Below are positions 11,201 to 19,050 of a stretch of 64,000 nucleotides of DNA, in pieces. A program made the position numbers and the translations under genes. Positions within the stretch are counted from its first letter, which is position 1. Every line of letters starts with the position of its first letter. The notes below the pieces were generated by a model that worked only from the letters and a program-made list of their open reading frames with translations, had not been told where the DNA came from and made no database searches. The stretch comes from Closterium sp. NIES-65 (taxonomy: Eukaryota > Streptophyta > Zygnematophyceae > Desmidiales > Closteriaceae), in assembly GCA_948144175.1 (NCBI GenBank), contig CANXME010000244.1:1606501-1670500 (forward strand), in the 5' to 3' direction.

Positions 11201-14200
11201 GACTTCACCTTTTACCACCCTCCCTCTCACCGGTTCTTTGACTCCCGTGACGTCCGTTTCGAGGAGTCCACTCCGTACTACGTCAGGTACCCCAGTCGAG
11301 GTCTCCAGGTTCCTCCTCCCCCCCTCTTCCTGACTGCCGCTCCCCCTCCTGTTCCCCCGGTACAGCCTCCCCCCCCTGGTCCAGCCCCGTCGGGTGTGTC
11401 CCAGGCTACCCCTCCTCCTTCGGTAGCCTCTCCGGTACAGCCTCCCTCCCCACAGTCCTCCTCGCAGCGTGCCGCAGGTGCTAGCTCTCGAGAGGTTGGT
11501 GCTGCGCCTGTTCCTGTACCGGTTTCTGGTTCTGGGGGTGGTGGAGTTGGAGCTGGAGTTGGAGCTGGAGTTGGAGCTGGAGTTGGCACTGGAGTTTCTG
11601 GTTCTGGGGGTGGTGGGGTTGGAGCTGGAGTTGGAGCTGGAGTTTCTGGTTCTGGAGTTGGAGCTGACCCGGTGGGTGCAGAGGACTCTTGTCGTCCGGG
11701 AGCTGGTGTTGGTCACGCGGACACTGGGGGTGAGAGTGCGCCTCCTTCGGGTTCAGGTGAGCCTGGGTCTGGAGCTGGTGTTAGTGCTGCCTCTGGGGGT
11801 GGTGCGCCTGGTTCTTCGGGGGTGGACTCTGGAGCTACCGCTGCTTCGGACACTACTCCGCCCCCCCACCCCTACCCGACTAGGCACCAGGCTCGTGTTC
11901 GCCGTGCCCATGACGAGCAGCTGGCGTTGGAGAGAGAGGAGAGGGAGTTACAGCGGCTGGAGGAGCAGCAGCAGCAGCTGGAGCCGCAGGAGCAGCAGCA
12001 GCAGCAGCTGGACCCGCAGGAGCAGCAGTCCCAGCAGCAGCCGCGTCCGCAGCAGCAGCAGTCGCAGCAGCAGCAGCAGCAGCAGCCACTTCCTCCTCCT
12101 GTCTCGGGTCTTCGGACCCTTGGTCTCCCCTCCCCTTCTCCTCCCTCCTCCGCCTCTCCTCCTGTCTACGGTCCCACGTTTCCTCCTCCTGACTCCTCCC
12201 CCGCTGTTTTCCCCAGTTCTCCGCCTTTGTCCTCTCCTCCTCCGTCTCGTTCTTGGGCTACTCGTCGCTCCCCTCGTGCTCGTCCCTCGTCTCCTGTTCC
12301 CTTCACTGACCTTCGTACTGCCTTCCTTCTTTCTAGTCCACCTCGTCCGTCTCAGTCTGTGCTTCCGTCTCATCCTGAGTCGGCCCTCACTGTGTCGCTC
12401 CCTACTCCTGTCACTAACTACTACCGCACGTACCGTCCTATTCTCTCTCGTGTTCTCGCCTCTCTTGTTACTCACCCTCGTGCCTCTGTGTCCTCTGTGT
12501 CCGCTCTTACTGCCGCAGTTACTGACTTTGCCTCTACCCGCCGCCTTGACTACGCCACCACGCTTGTGGCTGCTCCTCCTACCAGTCCTCTGGCCGTCGG
12601 GGGTGTGTCTGCCCTTGGCTGTGACGCCCTAGAGGACAGGCAGTTTGAGCTAGAGTTCCTGGCGGCCGCTTCCCCTCATCTCTGTGCCATGCTCCTCGCC
12701 CCTGAGGGTGACCCCGACGCCCTTGACATTCCGACTCCTCGCACTTACGCTGAGGCAGTGTCAGGGCCTTGGGCTCAGTGGAGAGCTGCCATGGACGCAG
12801 AGATGGCCTCCTACAGATCCACAGGCACCTACGTCGATGAGGTTCCCCCCCCTCGGGCGAACGTAGTCGACGGCATGTGGATCTACAGGGTGAAGCGGCC
12901 ACCGGGATCTCCCCCGGTCTTCAAGGCGCGCTACGTGGCTAGAGGTTTCAGTCAGCGCGAGGGAGTTGACTTCTTTCAGACCTTCGCACCTACCCCGAAG
13001 ATGACCACTCTTCGGGTGTTACTACATGTAGCAGCACAGAGAGACTACGAGTTACACTCTCTCGACTTCTCCACTGCTTTCCTTCAGGGCAGCCTACACG
13101 AGGAGGACTGGTTGCGTCGTCCCTCGGCCTTCACTGGCACCTTCCCTCCTGGGACCCAGTGGAGGCTGAGGCGACCTGTTTACGGTCTTCGCCAGGCCCC
13201 TCGTGAGTGGCACGACACTCTGCGTTCTACCCTCTCTGACCTTGGGTTCCAGCCGTCTTCTGCCGACCCGTCGCTGTTCGTTCGTCGTGGCTCCACACCG
13301 TTCTTTGTTCTGGTTTACGTCGACGACCTCGTTTTTGCCACTCCGGACAGGGTTGCTTTGGCAGACGTGAAGTCCGAACTGCAGAAGAGACACACGTGCA
13401 CTGATCTTGGTGAGCTGCGCCACTACCTTGGCCTGCAGATCACCAGGGACAGAGCCGCTCGCACCATTACACTCTCACAGTCACACATGGTGCAGCAGGT
13501 CCTTCAGCGGTTCGGGCTTCAGCACTCCACCGTACAGCGCACACCTCTCGCTGTTGACCACAGACTCACTGGTCCCTTTCCTGACGAGCCGTTTGAGCCT
13601 AGTGGTCCCTACGCAGAGCTTGTGGGTTGCCTCATGTACCTGATGACTTGTACTCGCCCGGACCTCGCCTTCCCTCTCAGCATCCTTGCGCGCTTTGTTG
13701 CGCCAGGGAGACACCGTCCTGTTCACTGGACGGCAGCTGTGAGGGTGGCGAAGTACCTAGCGACTACATCAGGCGTGGGGCTAGTTCTTGGAGGGCAGCA
13801 GTCTGTCGTACTCACTGGTCACTGTGACTCATCTTACGCTGACGACGCTGAGACTCACAGGTCTACTCAGGGGTACTGTTTCAGTCTGGGTTCTGGAGCT
13901 GTTTCCTGGCGTTCCACGCGCTCCTCTTCTGTCTCGACCTCTACAGCTGAGGCTGAGATTTACGCTGGTGCCATGGCGGCACAGGAGTTGCGTTGGTTGA
14001 CCTTCTTGCTCGCCGACCTTGGTGAGCGGCCGAGCTCTGCACCGACCTTGTTCACTGACAACAAGGCGTCGATCCTCCTCTGTCGTGAGCCGCGACTGGA
14101 GAGCAGAGTGAAGCACATTCACGTCAGGTACTTTCTTCTGCGAGAGTTGCAGAGACGTGGACAGGCTCGCTTCGAGTTTGTGGAGTCCGAGGCCAACACT

Positions 14201-14293
14201 GCAGACATCTTCACCAAGGCGCTTCCGCCTCGTGACCACCAGAGGTGTTGTGTGCAGTTAGGCCTTGTTGACACAGGTTCTAGTCATGTGTAG
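8264..14293 (+). CDS. Copia Gag-Pol polyprotein of element E
   Basis: A single frame of about 2,000 codons. I place the start at 8264 because the sister copies G, A and D begin with the same MATP motif; an in-frame ATG lies 12 codons upstream at 8228. Regions in order: Gag (about 8264-9690) with Gly- and Gln-rich tracts and the atypical Cys/His motif at 9428-9499; aspartic protease (near 9800); integrase (about 10380-11300); a long Gln/Gly/Val-rich spacer (to about 12700); reverse transcriptase (about 12860-13600); RNase H (about 13790-14260). Integrase preceding reverse transcriptase is the Copia order. The frame looks whole. The element is a single-frame Gag-Pol type. Confidence 0.95.
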   Translation: MATPRVLRFDADGRPLHFSVWLLRARRLLESQVQGGETLWSHATGDLLEPPEPTALGFAPDDAATARFARQRADRTAWTSRDAAACIALSSLLPESEEVHFTQVCTVAAYLTAIKARYSTPATVSLGRLFLPFLFPDLASFERSADLIAHLRSLDASYRAACTEAQLALLPPPMAITVYFIATSLPDRLASVRDALLLKHPSELTIEVLESALKDVESNLRSVAAASGTVSPPQFHGCTVPQLPTFTASLATAATDATAAAVTTASRSRGKGGKKGSSGGGGGGGSGGSGGAVATGGGGSAASGETPRAAAGDSTAPAGGGDPRARQSPPVLPTPLGGAAAWYQAQRQQHLQQQQQPLSSRQPQQQQRQQLAPRSGLRQPQRGASYPPCTYQVLTGPRRGHPCGRFHPPGQCFAQLTDTVRLAYGVGGPALDWLPLVQRYGSALWGMSAEQLVDLIGAPHAMYAVVDSSVSDSVYSGVVSLGASLAQLPVASVGSCVDSRPATTSEDASLSFTLDSGASHCFFRDSTTLTPLPAPVSVALADPTTGPVTARHTTTLPCPAAPSGSLTGFHVPSFSRNLVGVRPLVSQHVGVWFEPSGETAVCVDGDSYQPLATFTAEPGSGLYTLRTGPRAPQQQPQQQQQPQPQQQQQQQQLHQQSHQQPPLLPLPPVPPPVRVPASHQVASSPQVSVSCQVPTSAPVAASCSCRSLAHPTVLWHHRMGHPSLPRLRAMSSQRLVLGLPRVLPSLPPSLAPPCGPCVEGRLRAAPHSSSLRPATEPFETLHLDVWGPAPRLGPERERYFLVVVDDFSRYTTVFPLAKKSEVTSTLIRWLLTTEDTHGRRVSCLHSDRGGEFRYGILAGFCREQGIRQFWTLPESPQQNGVAERRIGLVMEIARTSLTHACAPHFLWPYAVRYAAHQLNLWPRVSRPEVSPTSLWTGSPGVASRFRVWGCLALVRDTSADKLSPRAVPCVFLGFPEDSSDFTFYHPPSHRFFDSRDVRFEESTPYYVRYPSRGLQVPPPPLFLTAAPPPVPPVQPPPPGPAPSGVSQATPPPSVASPVQPPSPQSSSQRAAGASSREVGAAPVPVPVSGSGGGGVGAGVGAGVGAGVGTGVSGSGGGGVGAGVGAGVSGSGVGADPVGAEDSCRPGAGVGHADTGGESAPPSGSGEPGSGAGVSAASGGGAPGSSGVDSGATAASDTTPPPHPYPTRHQARVRRAHDEQLALEREERELQRLEEQQQQLEPQEQQQQQLDPQEQQSQQQPRPQQQQSQQQQQQQPLPPPVSGLRTLGLPSPSPPSSASPPVYGPTFPPPDSSPAVFPSSPPLSSPPPSRSWATRRSPRARPSSPVPFTDLRTAFLLSSPPRPSQSVLPSHPESALTVSLPTPVTNYYRTYRPILSRVLASLVTHPRASVSSVSALTAAVTDFASTRRLDYATTLVAAPPTSPLAVGGVSALGCDALEDRQFELEFLAAASPHLCAMLLAPEGDPDALDIPTPRTYAEAVSGPWAQWRAAMDAEMASYRSTGTYVDEVPPPRANVVDGMWIYRVKRPPGSPPVFKARYVARGFSQREGVDFFQTFAPTPKMTTLRVLLHVAAQRDYELHSLDFSTAFLQGSLHEEDWLRRPSAFTGTFPPGTQWRLRRPVYGLRQAPREWHDTLRSTLSDLGFQPSSADPSLFVRRGSTPFFVLVYVDDLVFATPDRVALADVKSELQKRHTCTDLGELRHYLGLQITRDRAARTITLSQSHMVQQVLQRFGLQHSTVQRTPLAVDHRLTGPFPDEPFEPSGPYAELVGCLMYLMTCTRPDLAFPLSILARFVAPGRHRPVHWTAAVRVAKYLATTSGVGLVLGGQQSVVLTGHCDSSYADDAETHRSTQGYCFSLGSGAVSWRSTRSSSVSTSTAEAEIYAGAMAAQELRWLTFLLADLGERPSSAPTLFTDNKASILLCREPRLESRVKHIHVRYFLLRELQRRGQARFEFVESEANTADIFTKALPPRDHQRCCVQLGLVDTGSSHV

Positions 14294-14499
14294 GCTTGAG
14301 TTTATTGCCTGCTTCGTCTGTACTCTTGCTATATATACTTGTGATCTCTTGGACTGGCCTTGTGGCCACTGTTGCTTGTGCTCAGAGAGTGTGGTGACGT
14401 TGTGATCCACCCTGAGCTTTGTTTTCTTTTGGACTGGTCTTGTGACCGTACTCTTTTTTTTTATTTTGCTAGACACCCCTCACTTAGGCTATGGGGGTG

Positions 14500-14609
14500 T
14501 GTCAAATGTTGTAGCCTATAGTGAGGTTTGTCTTAGGGGGTACAGAAGTTAGGGTTTGTTATATGTACCCCAACCAACATCAATGGCATCATCATTCCTC
14601 ATTTTGACA
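14500..14609 (+). repeat. 3' LTR of Copia element E
   Basis: It matches the 5' LTR over 110 bp with one difference that I can find (near position 19 of the repeat). It is preceded by the purine tract ending GGGGGTG and followed by the target duplication AGCTT. Confidence 0.93.
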
Positions 14610-14632
14610 AGCTTTAAGTAGAGTACCCATAC

Positions 14633-14892
14633 TGTTAGGATTTCCAAATCCTTACTGAGGCACTCGTTAGCGAGGCCATCTCGAGGATCACGCGACGAAA
14701 CCGTCTTGCCTATTTCGTCGGACCGAACCACCCCCGAGTCGGCCTCCGCTCCAATCGCAACCATCACCCCCCGCCTAGCTAGCTCGTCCCCTATTTAGGC
14801 CTCCCTACTTCATTGTTTCTTCATTCAGTAATTCAGTAATTTCCATTCTCGTTATTCGTTTTACTGCGCACTCTGCAAATTGATTCATAACA
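14633..14892 (+). mobile_element. Solo LTR, 260 bp, with target duplication
   Basis: A segment starting TGTTAGGATTTCC and ending ATTCATAACA is flanked on both sides by CATAC (14628-14632 and 14893-14897). The TG...CA ends, a promoter-like CTATTTAGG at about 14789 and the 5-bp duplication fit a solo LTR left by recombination between the two LTRs of one element. The first bases resemble in style the LTR of the Gypsy element C (TGTAAGGAATTTTC), suggesting a Gypsy origin, but I have no internal sequence to confirm it. Orientation is inferred from the promoter-like motif. Confidence 0.65.
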
Positions 14893-14897
14893 CATAC

Positions 14898-15975
14898 CCC
14901 ATTGTTTAAGGACATCATGAGCAACAACTCCTTTATCCCACTTATGGGTGCTCTATCTTCGGGTGTATACTTAGATTCTTTATATTTTTTATGCATGAAA
15001 AGGTTGTCTTCTTGTACGCATGTGTTTACCGTTGAATTCTCATAAAATCATTCCGAGCTTTTCGCGGTCCGGCCTTCCGCGGTTCGCCTCAGAGATTTTT
15101 TTCCCTACCATCCAATCGGAGCCGTTCATCTTACTGGCCTCAATTGCACCAATTTCGACTTCTCGAATTGACTGCACGAATGTCACCTTTGAGACACTGC
15201 TCCTCTCGCACTCCAATTCAAATGAGGAACTCAATCCAGAACAGCAACGCGGCCCCATGTCCCCACCCCAACACAGCCGCCTCGCCTGACTCCGCCCACC
15301 ATGTTCGCGCAGCTTCTGTGAAGTTCACGGAGCCTGCTTCTTTCAAACACGCTGTTATGACTCGAGTTACGCTGATGGCGCGTCTTCCATACTCGAACCC
15401 ACAGCCTCCACAGAACCGACATTCTCATTCCGCGGGAAACCCTTGCAGCGCCACTGCTACGAGGCTGTCGGCAGCAGCTGCAGCCGACAGCGCTAGTGCT
15501 GGCGGTGGGGATTGAACCTAATCCCGCAAAGCGCCATGGCAAAAGAGTCAGCCTTGGTCGCCTGCTTATTGCCTTGGAGTGTAGCCTTGTGTGGTCGAGC
15601 CGATCCGAAGCATGTAAATACTTCCTAACAACTGTTACTTGTACTTAGCTGCGAAAACACAAGCTACTGATTCCGCTACTAGCAACCGGGTCACGTCGTA
15701 GTCCATCGCTCTGACGCAGCGGTTTTCAAGCATCTCCTTTCGACTCCTCAAGCTTAAAGGCCCCATCAAGCTAAACTTCGACGTCAACAGAATTCGCCTC
15801 GACTAGTCTGAGTAGTCCACAATCATTGTCCAAAGCACACACTGGACCGGAACCATATTACCAAGTTACTGCGCTGAATTTCCTGGGTCGCGCCGCTGAA
15901 TTCCTCGAACCACGGCGCTGAATCCTTCGAGTAACTCCTATCCCGAGGCTCTGCGTAGTGCTAACGGCAAGCACC
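14898..15975. other. Gene-free stretch upstream of phytocyanin gene 1
   Basis: I see no convincing gene in this kilobase. Composition is mixed and roughly balanced. A short tRNA-type B-box match (GGTTCAATCCC, minus strand, near 15510) has no foldable tRNA around it. The last few hundred bases presumably hold the promoter and 5' untranslated region of the gene that starts at 15976. Confidence 0.4.
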
Positions 15976-17405
15976 ATGAGGTCGACGCGCCTCGGGAGCC
16001 TGCGCGCACCTCTCACTGCGTTGTTTCTCGCCGTCGTGTGTGCAAGTGAGTTCCAAACATGCGTCATGAGTATGCTGTCGAAAATTGGTTTGTTTCATCT
16101 CGTTCATTTCGCACCGGGTTTTTTCCGTACTGGAACCAACTCACAGAGTGTTTAGAACTACAGCGGCCAGAAGACACCGCTAGTGTGCTGCCTAACGTCG
16201 CGATTCCTGTAGTGTATGGCTGCATGCCGTCGCATGACTGGCGCAGGTCGCACCTGTGCTAATGAACTAACGTTCAGTCTGGGAAGAAATAACGCGGTAA
16301 CGACTAAACGTTTCCTTTTCCACCCCACCCCCCCCCCCCGCTGTTCCCACGTCCGCATTCCCCACTGCCCCCCCTTCCCACCGCGGATCTTCTCGTGCTC
16401 GACGCCGCCCCTGCCTGCATGAAGGCGTTGTTCCCGCACAGGTGAGACTCGACCTGCAGTTCATACAAAAGTCGACTCGAAAGTTGTCGTTCCGGCCGTC
16501 CCGGTAACCACGTCTGGTAACCAGCGGTCAGACCGCCAGGCCGCAAGACGCGAATACGTCAGTCCGCAAGGTTGCACTTTTTCGAGAATGGGTCACTCGG
16601 GCGTTACATACGTTCTAGTTGCATTGCTGCGTTAGCGGGCCACTAGTTCTGGCGATTGACAGCATTGATCTGGACCGTCAACCAAATGTATCCATCCATG
16701 TCACCTCTCAGCCTCTTCTCCCACGACTGTCCTTCTATCGCTCTGTAATCCGCTGCGTCTTGACCATGCCACGTACTTCCCAGAATGTTAAAGAGCCACC
16801 CACAAGCACACGACTCACGTCTTGTCTGATTTCGTCCCTCGCTATCGCCCATCCCTTTTTCAGTCTCGACCAGTCATGGTGGGAGGCAGGTTGTCGACCA
16901 ACCAAGCAGTCAGCCCGTGGGGATTGGGGGTTAGCGACTGGTCACCGCCTGCTGTGAGGCCAGGAGACCTCCTCGGTAAGAACTGTCGGATCCATCACGC
17001 TTTGCTAACATTAAAGTACGCTACCCACGAGTTCCAATTGCGTCTTATATCTCATGCTTGTATAGCGTATTTCAACAACGGCTAAGGTAATAAATCAGCT
17101 GCGAAGGTTGTGAATTATTTAAGTTCTCCGCACCTGCCCACATCTGTTCCTTCCCATCATCTCCTTCCTACCATCCTCCAGTGTTCAGATGGTTTGGAGA
17201 AACCCATGATGTGCAAAAGTTTGGCGACCCAGTAACCTACGGCCTCTGCAGCTTCTTCAACACGAAACAAATATCGCCTGCCCGCCCTGTTGGGGTGAGG
17301 ACGTACAAAGTTAAGGCTAATGACAAGGGCAGGACCCTTCACTTCTCAAGCAGCGTGGGAAGTGATTGTGCAAATGGGGTTAAAGTTGCCATACGTGTAA
17401 GGTAG
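15976..17405 (+). CDS. Phytocyanin-like (early nodulin-like) secreted protein, gene 1
   Basis: Three exons, 15976-16045, 16874-16975 and 17182-17405, join in consistent phase (1 and 1) at GT..AG borders (GTGAGT and GTAAGA donors) to give 131 residues. Exon 1 encodes a signal peptide with a hydrophobic core LTALFLAVVCA. Exon 2 gives the start of the domain, with VGG and the conserved W...RPGDLL turn. Exon 3 gives FRW..ETHDV, a cysteine in YGLCSFF and the C-terminal strand ending SDCANGVKV. The order matches the plant phytocyanin (plastocyanin-like) fold. The first copper-binding His (THDV) and both disulfide cysteines are present. Where copper proteins have the ligand Cys and second His (F-x-C...GHC), this protein has FSSS...SDC, so it probably binds no type I copper, as in early nodulin-like proteins. 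Expected location: secretory pathway, cell surface or wall. Confidence 0.82.
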
Positions 17406-17579
17406 ATGTTCTGTTCATATACGTGTGCATTAATTCCATCACATTATGTCATTATGGGAATCTATCAGAAGGTAACTGGCTGCGAAGACCCGGACTACAT
17501 ACTGCCGTATCATGAACGGAAGTATTATGCAAGGTGCCAAGACCCAGTGCGCGGTATGCGTTGGAGCTAGGTGGAAAAC
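17406..17579. other. 3' flank of phytocyanin gene 1
   Basis: This is the likely 3' untranslated and downstream sequence, relatively AT-rich, ending where the Gypsy LTR begins. I see no other feature in it. Confidence 0.5.
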
Positions 17580-17903
17580 TGTAAGGAATTTTCTCGATAT
17601 TCCTTAGCGCACCCTGCAACATCGCGTACAGCAGCAGCCTTTGTTCGCCCGTTACTGCTAACGGGGCTTCGCCGACTTCGCGCGCACTATTTCACCAAAC
17701 CTCGCACTGCTGGCCTGGCCGCGTCGGCCTACGCTTTGGGACTAGCCCGAGCGCTTCCAGCGTAGCACTAGCTAGCTCGCACGCACCGCGTTACCGTTTG
17801 CATGTTTCGCGTATAAATGTTCGCTCATGCCTTCGCTCACATTTTGTACTCGTTTGATACCTTAGTGCAATTCTCGCTACTTCGATCCATTGCACCCGTA
17901 ACA
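17580..17903 (+). repeat. 5' LTR of Gypsy element C
   Basis: Begins TGTAAGGAATTTTCTCG and ends CACCCGTAACA. It contains a TATA box (GCGTATAAATG, near 17810) at a sensible place for LTR transcription. About 97% identical to 42816-43142. Confidence 0.93.
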
Positions 17904-17905
17904 CT

Positions 17906-17919
17906 TGGTATTCAGAGCC
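17906..17919 (+). other. Primer-binding site of element C
   Basis: TGGTATTCAGAGCC lies two bases after the LTR. It is a near match to the initiator tRNA-Met site TGGTATCAGAGC with one extra base. Confidence 0.7.
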
Positions 17920-18087
17920 TCTTTCTTTTCGGGCCGCGCATCTCCGCACCCCAGGAAATCCACTCTTGATTTTTCACTCGAAGGGACTCACGTACCTTAG
18001 CACCTAGGAGCCGCTCTCCTCGCGTTCTCTCGTAAACGCATGCAGCCACGACTGCGCCTAGACTAAGACGAGCCGACGCCCTTCGAA

Positions 18088-18558
18088 ATGGCTCAACATA
18101 TCGACGTCACGACTCTCACCCAGGAGCACTTGAACGATCTGGTGCGACAAATCCGCGAGAGTGCCGAGGAAATCGCGACGCTGACGACAGAACGCTCATC
18201 CCTGCAAAACGACCTCACACTGGCACAATCCCAAGCACCTGGCACTCCGATTCAGCCCGCACCACAAACATTACAGCACGGAAGTGTGGGGCAACCCACG
18301 AGCGCCGCAAGTGATGGCGTCGTCCGCCATGACGGAGACGACGACCACGGCACGAGACACCCCGACACGACGAATGCGGCCAGGACTCAGCCTCGAGACA
18401 CGATTTCAGTGCCGGCCGGCGAATCAGCTCTTCCGTCGCCGATGCCGCTAAAGCCGCAGCGTCCGCCATGCTTTGACCCAAGTCAGCGGGGTGGTCCTAC
18501 CGTCCAGGCGTGGCTCTTCACGTTGAACGTTTTCTTCGACGCGAACTACGTCTCGGAG
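18088..18558 (+). CDS. Gag, N-terminal part, of Gypsy element C
   Basis: This frame starts at an ATG and encodes a polar N-terminal region with coiled-coil character (residues about 10-55, rich in Leu, Glu and Thr), a disordered Gln/Pro/Asp segment, and the beginning of the Gypsy capsid-like domain (PPCFD...VQAWLF). It stops being element C sequence where Copia A inserted. The remaining Gag parts lie beyond elements A and D. Confidence 0.75.
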
Positions 18559-18614
18559 GATACTGAGAAGAAACGAGAATGAATGACTAAGGAATGAAAG
18601 TGATACAAGTATGC

Positions 18615-19050
18615 TGTTGGGCTGAGAAGCCCTAGGATCTTTGTAGAGTTTAAGGACTGAGTAGGATTGTAATAGCGGAAGCGTTGTAATACTGAGTGGT
18701 TGAACCACCTTACACTAGTATGTGAGAGCAAAGTAAGTTAGATTAAACAAGCAAATACAAGGTTTATATAAGAGTACAAGGAATACGAATAGATAGATTT
18801 AAACCGTTTTACTGTTGCGATTCGATACAGTGCGACTCGGGCAACTGCTCAATGTCGAGTCAGTTGTGTGTCCTTGCTGTCGCGCTGTAATTGTCGAGTC
18901 AAAGGTCGCTGACCTTTGACTTTCCCGTAACCTCTAGGCGGTTACCCTAACCTCCGAGGGTTGACTCGCGATGCTTCGATTTGGGCTGCTTCGCTAGTGT
19001 CCTGAGTTTCGACACGACAGAGGCGCCTTAAGACTTATTTGTTCCCAACA
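18615..19050 (-). repeat. 3' LTR of Copia element B (436 bp)
   Basis: Its outer edge (plus strand) reads TGTTGGGCTGAGAAG and its inner edge GTTCCCAACA, next to a purine tract (GAAGGGGAG on the minus strand). It has an 11-bp inverted start/end TGTTGGG...CCCAACA. Confidence 0.94.

Larger units (their letters stand above)
7307..14609 (+). mobile_element. Copia LTR retrotransposon E, whole-looking and very young
   Basis: A complete Copia element with 110-bp LTRs at 7307-7416 and 14500-14609, flanked by the 5-bp target duplication AGCTT (7302-7306 and 14610-14614). The primer-binding site follows the left LTR at once (TGGTATCAGC, 7417 on) and a polypurine-type tract GGGGGTG precedes the right LTR. 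One uninterrupted polyprotein frame lies between them. The two LTRs differ at only one of 110 positions by my reading, so insertion was recent. It looks whole. It shares its plan with elements A, D, F and G. Confidence 0.96.

Noticed and set aside
15500-15545. tRNA-like B box on the minus strand (GGTTCAATCCC)
   Set aside because: The surrounding bases do not form a T-arm or acceptor stem, and no anticodon arm is visible, so neither a tRNA gene nor a SINE is claimed.
17181-17405. A stand-alone 74-aa gene
   Set aside because: The frame begins just before a clear splice acceptor and is exon 3 of phytocyanin gene 1, in phase with exons 1 and 2.
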